NCBI GenBank assembly: GCA_027922465.2
Contig: BQMF02000139.1
Location: forward strand, 1 to 64,000
DNA length: 64,000 nucleotides
DNA from: Turritopsis dohrnii
Lineage: Eukaryota; Cnidaria; Hydrozoa; Anthoathecata; Oceaniidae
Direction of reading: 5' to 3'
The position numbers were made by a program, and so were the translations under genes. Shown in pieces: positions 56,348 through 64,000 of this stretch. Under the pieces are notes generated by a model. That model worked only from the letters and a program-made list of their open reading frames with translations. It made no database searches and had not been told where the DNA came from. Position 1 is the stretch's first letter, and every line of letters starts with the position of its first letter.

Positions 56348-56597
56348 TGTAAAATCTCTAAAAGATTCGCGCGGAAACAAAAGTCGAGCTTCTCATAAAA
56401 AAAGTGTAGCTAAGAAAAATAATAGCTGAGGTTTAAAATACTGATGTTTCAGGTTCACGAAGAGTAAAAGGATATCATGCGTAATTATTCATAAACATAA
56501 CATCACAAAGTTTTTATGCCGATGCGGCCATGACGTAGGAGAAAGTTGAACCACAAAAATTGGTCCGCATGTTTAATAGGAACATCCTCGATTGAGT

Positions 56598-59500
56598 TCA
56601 GTGTCGCGTTTGATGCCATGAATTTTGGTTGATAGATAACAACTCCATAACACACTCGTTCACGTCACCTTTGTGTTTTCTTAGCAAAGCGGCATTTAAC
56701 GAGCGATCGAAAAAACCCATGTCGCAGAGAAATTCCATCGCATCTTTTGGGCGGCTCTCTGATGTCGCATTGGACTGAAATAAAAAGAAAAGTCAAATAA
56801 AACCAGTCGCCCTGGTGAAACGACCGCTCTATGTACAACATACTGACAGTATAGTGAATGAAAAGATCAATGCAACTCATACCCGAATCATTACGTCTTC
56901 TCCGCCTTGATATTGAACTGCAGAAGGCGTTCGTCCAGAACCGACTACACTCGAAATTACCTCAGCAAATGAGGACATTGCGCCTGTGATGACGTCAGAA
57001 AACGTAGGATCCTTCTATATCAACAAAAAAAAAAAGAAAATCTCAGAAAATAATAAAACGAAAGAGATATGGAACACTACGCTACTCCACATTGTGATAG
57101 TAGTATTAAAGAGATAATCGAATACATAAAAATGAGTTGGAGATATGTCAGCTCGAAAACATGGAAAAATCCGAATCACCTCTGGTTCTTGAGTTTCTGT
57201 CTGCCTTTGCTTGTTCATTTCTTCCAAAAATTTCGGTGAAGGCGGATTAAAGGGTGTTGGAGTGGCCTTTTGTTCCTCTGTAAAAAGACAATGAAAATTT
57301 TACAAGTTTTATTAAAACTGAAAAACAAATGTTGTCAAAAAAAAAAAAAAAAAAAAAAAAATGTTTTCTAATGAACCTTCAGCCTTCATTTTTTCTATTT
57401 CTTCCTCCTTCCTTTTAAGCTGAAGTTCACGATCAATCTGTGACTGGGTAACCGAGTCAACTCTTGTGGCAACGTCATCAATATCTGCCTTCTTTTCTAG
57501 TGTCATCTCCAACAAAGTTTTCGGTTTTGTCTCACTTGTCGTCAATGGCATTGCTAGGCTGTCAACTGATCTCTTTAAATTCAAGATTTCCTCGTGAAGT
57601 GTTGGTGATGGCAAAACCGAAAGTTGTTCACTCGATTGTTCAGTAACCACATCACCTTGAGTCTCGTAAAAGCTGAATTGTGAAGTTGGGTCAGCGAGTA
57701 AATCACAGACTTCAGACTTCTGTTCTGTTGAAGATTCCAAAGGGAACAAAAGAATGTCTTGCTTTGACTCATTTGCAACCCCCTCTAAACTTTGGTCCAT
57801 TATGTTGTGTGGTTCTACTGGGGTAATATCTGGTTGATTCCTAAACACACACAAACACACACACATATTGGTTGACTAAATCACTTCATACTTCAAAAAG
57901 AATAACCAACGCAACATTTCAAATGAAATCACCACCAAGACTATGGAAAATAATGTTTTCTTTACTCACATGGTGGTGGTTTGTACCGATGCAACAAGAT
58001 CCACAGGAAGCTCAGCAGACATTGTATTAACTGAGTCATGCTCGGTTTGAACATCAGCATCAGCTAAACAACATCAACATTGAAACATATTGTTTATTGG
58101 CAGATCTCGAGGTAGGGGGTTTCAAAAGGTTAAAAACAAAAATCCATACTATTGCTATCTGGACTGTCAGCGAAGCACACATCAGCTGTGCATTCTCCAG
58201 AGTGTTGTTGGTGGTATTGGTGAACGTGCTGTATGTCAAGTGGTGAATTCAAATCAAAACATTTCGGTACAACTACAAAATCATCATTGCATGTGAAATC
58301 GAACACATCTTGATCAAAATCAACCAGGTCTGAAAGTACCATAAAATGTCTTAACAGAGAGAAAGCAATAAATGGGAAAGGAAACAAAAATTCATAACAT
58401 CTCAATGATTGTACAAGTCAGAACAGACAGTCCATTGGCATCGAATGAGTTTAATAGCCTAAACTTAATTAAAACAGTTTGTATTGGCAACATTAATACA
58501 TCACCAGTGGGTAACACAGGATTCGAATTTGGGCGACGCTAGAGTCGCTATTTATTCTCTTGTTGCGCATATTAGTTTTCATGCAACTAAATAGTCAGGG
58601 ATGTTTGCACTTATTTATCTTTGTACTGAGAAGGTATAGGGTGGGAGAGACTTCTTTTGTTACGCATCTGCTCTCCGCGTTCTGATCAGGCATGTTAAGA
58701 CAAAAATTGGATTTGAATTTGGGTATCAAGACTTCAACGCCCCATAGCGCATTACGCTTTGGTTTTTGACCTGTGCATTACCCCCTGATCACTTAAGGGA
58801 AAAATGTTAACACAGTTTATAAAAAGATCTTGAAAACAGATTATCAGTGTGATTCTTGACTGAATAAACTCTAAATGAATAATGAATTTACCTGGTTTGT
58901 TAGTGAGTTGCATTTGTGGTGATATATCTTCTTTCTTCACAACCATAACATCACTTGAAGTGTTATCACTGTCATAATCGATGAGTGATCCTTCAGAATC
59001 TTTTTTCGTATCATCACAATCTCTTGACTGTTCTTGATTTATATTCGCAAAGTCATCGGCAGATTTTTGGACAACTTTTAGAGCGGATAGAGCAGTAGAT
59101 AAAACATCATGTTCTATTGTATCATTATTCAAGCTACTGATATTTTCTGGAGACATCAGCTCTGTTCCATCGACTATTTCATCGTCTTTAGGGTTGCTTT
59201 CAACACATGACAAATCAGTCAGTGACTCAATTGTTGGTTTTGACATTTCCTTGTGTGCTCTATGATATAAAAGAAAATAAATCCACGAATGAATAAGCAA
59301 CTACATGAACAAAAAACTGAACATACATCTAAAAAGATAATAGGAAAACAGATTAAGGTAAACAGCATAGTGGAGAATAGTGATAGTTTGGGATTTGTGT
59401 TAGCTTACATCCAGTGTTTCTTGAACTTCTTCATTTGTTCCCTTCTCATCATCTTAATCTCCTTTTTCATTCGTTTCCATTCCTCTTTACGGGCTTCCCG

Positions 59501-62500
59501 AACCTCTCTAAACGCATTGAAAATATTTAGAAATATTTAAAGATAGAAGAATTGATAGAATACATAGCCTGTGAACAGGTCATAATAAGAGATAGACAAA
59601 TACAGAGACTATGAACTTCCTACCTGGACCGTTCAGCCTCTCTCATTTTTATTCTTTGCTTTTCCATCTTTTCAATTGCTTTATGATTCAATTCAGAGTT
59701 GGCATCAAATTTGCGTTGCAGCAAATCCTCCCTAGATATCAAATTTAAATGCACTAAGTACTTTTGCAAAAACACTCAGCTGAAATTTCTTCTCTTCTAC
59801 AAATTAGCTTACTTTTCTCTCTCCTTTTCTCGTAATTCGTAGATATTCGACCGCAATAAAGGTCTCAATTTTCCGCCAGCAGGATTTCTGCCAGCGCACG
59901 GTGAAGGATAATGCATTTTAATAAAAACATGACTTGGTGTATGAATACCCTCTAAGAGCTCACAATCTTCACAGAGATCATAATCACTACAATTTCTAAA
60001 ACAAATACAAATTTCATGAATTAAACAATTAAGCTCAATCCAGTGATATTAACATCATAACCTAAAACTTTATCCGAAATGATAATAGAGGTTTTTAAGC
60101 ATCTAAAATGAACCTACCCACACTTATAGCGTGGCCCAAATATTTCATTTTCGCAGTGATCACAAATGACATTCTGATGGTGATATCGGACTAAAGAAAG
60201 GATGAGATGAAATCCACGAATCATAATCAATCATTCATAATGGAGATTGCTTCCATTTACCTTAAAGTCACAATAAGTTGTGTACACAAAAAGTCGCAAA
60301 AGTCACAAAATTTTTTTGACTTACTTAATTTAATTAATTTAAGTCACATATTTAAAGTTGCAAGATGCCATTTTGTAGCAATTTTGATCTAAGGATGTCA
60401 TTCTCAATAAAAATGCACCCACTTTTTGCATTCACTGACAATCATTTATGGGCTGACACAAGACAATGGAACAAAAACTAAAGGATGGCTGGCAATTCTA
60501 TGTGGGACAATTCTTCAGAGGTCACTTTTCTGGAAATGAAAAAAAATAGCTGGAGATTTTCGAAATATTTCTTGCAAAAATATTTAAAAGTTACGAGCAC
60601 AAAACGTCGTGAATCCTAAAAAAAGAAAAATGTCGCAGACACAAAATGTCGCGAAAGTCGTGACAATTTGCGCTCACAACTCTGTGTAAGCGACTTAATG
60701 TGACTTTAAGGTAAATAGAAACATGAAAGAAAAGACACATACTTTTTTGTGTTTTTCCATCTTCATGCTCATCACATTTGACGTTTGCTTGATCAGCAGG
60801 TTTCGGAGTTGTTGTAATAGACTGTATAACAGCACCTTCCAGCTGATGGAGCACCGAATGGAATATCTCAGATGTTATCTCCTTTTTGATCGCGTTGATA
60901 TGATGTTCCACATTACGCAACACATTGGTTTCTATTTCGCTTTTGGATTTACACAACATCTTAAAAAGATGAAGAAAAACTGTTGAAAACAAACTCTTAT
61001 ACGTATAGCCAACTAAATCAAAAACTTTCTCAATAACATAACAAACCTCATTTAGAATGACGTGTGTTTTCTTCTTCTTCATCATGTTTATTTCTTGTGA
61101 TTCTTCCTGACTGCTTTCAGAAGATGATGAAGATGATTGTGAAGATGAACTAAAAACAAAAAAAATATAATTGCTGAAGGAAGCACATGTTCTAAGTATG
61201 CAAAACCCAACAAAATCAAACCCACGAACCTGCAAGATGACCTGGAACTAATTGAAGCACTAGATCTCCTACAGTTCTGTTTCCTTCTTTGTTGGTCAGC
61301 TCGATTTCGAACAGCTTTCCAGTCATTCTTTTCAGAGGCAGTGTTGGAGGATAACCGGCGAACCTTTCTACAGCCAGGCTTCTGTGAAGTGAAGTGTTGA
61401 TTCAAACATTGTTCAGAAGCAGGAGGAATCCTTCCTGTTACCTCAGCACTTATGAAATTCAAGTCTTTGGACAACTTGCTTGCAGATTCAATTTTGTGCT
61501 TTACTGTCTTCTTCTTCATGTCAATCAGGTTTTCATCCATGGATATATCAGATGACTTCTGTTTCTTTAGACAGATGTCCGGAGCCAAAATACTGTCGGT
61601 TGAAGAGTTCTGAGAATTACGTTGCGTTGTTGTTCTGCTGCCCTGGATAACATTAATATTTATGTGTAACATGATTCATTGGTAAAAGCAAGTCTTATAT
61701 ATATGTTCTATACTATAAGTTAATCTACGACTTGACATGTGCTAAAATAACCAAGTCCTGAGTTGTTTTGGTGTTAAATGTATAAGGAAGTGGAAAATTA
61801 TATTGTGACATTAACATTAAGTGAGATGTTCACTTTGGAACCTTTATCAGTTCTTGTGCATAAATTAAAGATAAAATAACAAATATACATCACATCATTA
61901 GTGGTATTAAAGAACAGTATAATGAAAGTTTAGAAAACAGCAGACATGTGTAATCTTGCGTGAAGTTTTCCTGATTTGCAGAGATCATAAAAAACAAAAA
62001 TATTGAAAAAACTGATCATATATATAAAAGTGAAAATATGAAAACTCCCTGAATGTCTAAATTTACATTTTTAACAGCTGAAATAATACACTTCACATCA
62101 AAGCAAACATTGACACAAAGACATCTCTGAGAACATCTTTAATCATGTTTGAAAAGAGTTCTTCCTCACGATCTTTTCTGCTATAAAACTTTAATGTAGT
62201 AAAGATAAATGAATTCTTACCACAGTAGATCTCGTAAGATGGATACGAAGGATGTTCCCAGTTTTAGGAACAGATTTTAAAGCTTCTGTATATTCATCCT
62301 CACTGCCTATCGTAACAAGGTCATTTTCTTCATCCATAAATTTTATGGTATCATCAGTATTCCCAAACAATTTGCTGATCTAAATGAGATTGGAAATGAA
62401 AGGATACTAAGCTAAACTCAAATCTATATCCACTAATACATAACTAGACAGATATTTTTATTAACAGGTCTACTAGTTTAATTCCACCTAGGAAAATCTC

Positions 62501-63223
62501 AGCAAGACCCTGAATGAAATGTTTAACATGATTTTTGCTTATACTAATTTTGATGAAATTTTCAAATTCTCATTGATTGCTTTTATTTTCCACTCAAAAA
62601 TTAACCTTTATTCCAGGCAATTGATAAGGATTTAGAACAAAAAGAAAATTAACATATGGTGGAAGGATAATTATCATGTAAAGTTTTGAATAAAATTGAC
62701 ATGATTTACATGCTACATTTTATAATAAATACATAAAGCATGGAATGAAATTGAAAGAGCTTCAATTTTGATAGTCTTCAAGATTCCCCTAAATAGATTG
62801 CTTAATTTATATAAAATCACATACATGACTTTTTAATATTTCGATTTGTTCTGTTTACTTTTATACTTCACTTATTGACCAACACAATTTACACAACCAA
62901 GAGGTACACCAAACATTCAAGAGAGGGAGCTTAATGTCAATATTTTCAAAAAAATTCATAGGAAAAGTTAACAATGAACACGTTTCTCTCCAATGAATGA
63001 TAGAGATTTTAGGTTGGCCCGGAAGCGAGGAATTCAGGTTTTATGGTTAACTGAAATAAAAATACAGAGGAGGATGAAAAAATTGACGCAATTTTTAAGT
63101 TCATCTTAAAAGCATACTTACCATCGTTTTTAACTCTTCAAATGTGCTATTTGTTGGAATATCAAAACGTTTTATAACATCATTTGAGATGACCTTTACA
63201 CTGAGAAAACATTCATTTTCCAT
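56598..63223 (-). CDS. NBR1: NBR1/p62-family selective autophagy receptor lacking the FW domain
   Basis: Sixteen exons: 63223-63122, 62379-62221, 61642-61230, 61149-61047, 60959-60743, 60190-60118, 59995-59813, 59731-59624, 59507-59409, 59259-58892, 58329-58150, 58063-57970, 57840-57377, 57277-57180, 57014-56883, 56774-56598. They sum to 2,970 bases in one frame (989 residues). Domains: PB1 1-87 with the acidic OPCA motif (FMDEEND...GSEDE, 48-63) and basic K10, K18-R19. Acidic/Ser-rich linker. ZZ zinc finger 338-385 with ligands C341, C344, C355, C358, C364, C367, H374, H378. Coiled coil about 398-485. LIR candidate DDFVVV (624-629). Amphipathic segment 892-911. UBA about 942-978 (MGFFDRSLNAALLRKHK), closest to NBR1. 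Such receptors link ubiquitinated cargo to Atg8/LC3. The FW domain is missing. The exon 4/5 intron is 3n and stop-free, so it may be retained. Confidence 0.88.
57337..57361. repeat. Poly(A) run, NBR1-like intron 13
   Basis: About 24-25 consecutive A on the plus strand, i.e. a poly-T tract just after the donor of exon 13 on the transcribed strand. Confidence 0.9.
60258..60713. mobile_element. TA-flanked element in NBR1-like intron 5
   Basis: Left end TACCTTAAAGTCACAATAAG, right end CTTAATGTGACTTTAAGGTA, TA at both borders. The interior has repeated AAAGTCGC / GTCGCGAAAGTCG and AATTTAATTAATTTAAGTCAC motifs. 456 bp. Confidence 0.75.
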
Positions 63224-63400
63224 ATTATCAAAGAAATAAACTATAATCCAGTTAATATGGTTATGCTGTATATATATATAACATAAGTATTAAGCGACGT
63301 TTGTTTCGAATTTACAATTGAAGGTTTTATGATTCAACGCACATCATTTCGCTTGACTTTGCAAGAAATCTTTGTTTACCAAGAAATGGCGAATATTTAT

Positions 63401-63410
63401 GCGCATGCGC
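63401..63410. promoter_or_regulatory. Palindromic GCGCATGCGC, NRF-1-like site
   Basis: Perfect GCGCATGCGC about 180 bases upstream of the NBR1-like ATG (transcribed leftward). This is the consensus core for NRF-1 in animal promoters; activity here is inferred. Confidence 0.45.
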
Positions 63411-63563
63411 TATATGTGTTGTGAAGGATAAATTTAGTAACATGAAATCATCATCGGCCGAGATTAAAAGAAATGATGATCAAGCATAAAATCCCGCTAG
63501 CATTACGCTTATCTCGAACGAACAGGGAAAGTTCTAGCGCACATATTGTTCCGCTTGTCAAAA

Positions 63564-63570
63564 TCACGTG
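63564..63570. promoter_or_regulatory. E-box TCACGTG (CLEAR-like)
   Basis: TCACGTG about 340 bases upstream of the autophagy-receptor start. It matches the core recognised by TFEB/MiT factors that control autophagy genes in vertebrates, though the flanks are not the full 10-base consensus. Confidence 0.3.
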
Positions 63571-64000
63571 TTTTCACGCATAATAATGTAACAAGAATGA
63601 ATCTCGCCGACTCACGCTTTTTAACACACGGAGGAGAAAACCTACAAAACGATAGTAAGTAGAAAAACAATAAAAAAAGATTGCTTAAAAATTACATTGT
63701 GTGTTGTGTGAGATTGACACAGGCAAAGAAAGGACACGTTTAATGCAATGAAAAACGGTTTTATTCTAAAGATAAAAAGTCAAATGTTACTACCACACTT
63801 GAAACCAAAAAGTTTTTCAATATATTTAATTTATGATCGTTCACATAATACGCTAGTCTTTCCCTGTTTCAGTAGAATTAGCCAAATGTAAAACTTTGGA
63901 ACTGAAATATAAACCGTTATTATTGTTATTATTATTATTATTAAAAGTAGAAGTCAATAACATCGATATTCCAGTTGATGAAATCACCTGAAACATGATG

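Larger units (their letters stand above)
53441..56597. other. Intergenic between DAN-like gene and NBR1-like gene
   Basis: No gene seen. Holds a decayed half copy (about 53043-53095, just inside the preceding intron) and a copy (54185-54264) of the palindromic repeat, a two-copy tandem repeat (54367-54465) and a hairpin MITE (56181-56347). Confidence 0.5.
63224..64000. other. Upstream region of the NBR1-like gene
   Basis: No further gene seen. Promoter candidates are noted separately. A short TTA/ATT microsatellite is at about 63918-63943. Confidence 0.5.

Noticed and set aside
57015..57227. 70-residue minus frame with a hydrophobic end
   Set aside because: It is exon 14 of the NBR1-like gene read through its donor into the intron.
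58382..58891. Hidden FW-domain exon in the intron between exons 10 and 11
   Set aside because: Read on minus in all three frames: stops are frequent and no Trp-rich conserved block is present.

Overview
The window is nuclear DNA of an invertebrate animal. It is AT-rich and has spliceosomal introns with GT-AG borders, animal-type genes and dense decayed transposons. A small palindromic repeat ending in GGGAACGAGGTTG, together with four secreted cystine-knot genes, fits a cnidarian (possibly anthozoan) or another early-branching marine metazoan. The taxon is inference only.

Layout. 1-14 kb: three small secreted C-terminal-cystine-knot (CTCK) genes, one on minus (1796-2484) and two paralogues on plus (7005-7361, 9873-10247). 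14.8-21.8 kb, minus: SPCS1, the 12-kDa signal peptidase complex subunit, in four phase-0 exons. 24.8-30.3 kb: a 5.5-kb nest of DNA transposons (TA-flanked element, hAT-like element, two Helitrons, a second TA element). 31.1-48.3 kb, plus: mitochondrial ribosomal protein MRPS22, whose 12-kb first intron and last intron are filled with nested DNA elements and broken LINEs. 52.1-53.4 kb, minus: a gremlin/DAN-like CTCK gene with a 7-base first coding exon and a lysine/arginine-rich tail. 56.6-63.2 kb, minus: a 16-exon selective-autophagy receptor of the NBR1/p62 family.

The autophagy receptor is the most notable gene. My exon chain stays in frame over 2,970 coding bases (989 residues) and gives PB1, ZZ, coiled coil, a candidate LIR and an NBR1-like UBA. 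The four-tryptophan (FW) domain that normally defines NBR1 is absent, and the PB1 carries both basic and acidic faces as in self-polymerising p62.

The transposon layer is very legible. Several insertions keep target-site duplications (TA, 5 bp, 6 bp), and two can be checked against an empty site or a restored reading frame inside the window. SPCS1, MRPS22 and NBR1 are housekeeping genes with no evident functional link. The cystine-knot genes are the only candidates for a shared local signalling role. No tRNA, rRNA or CRISPR array was seen.
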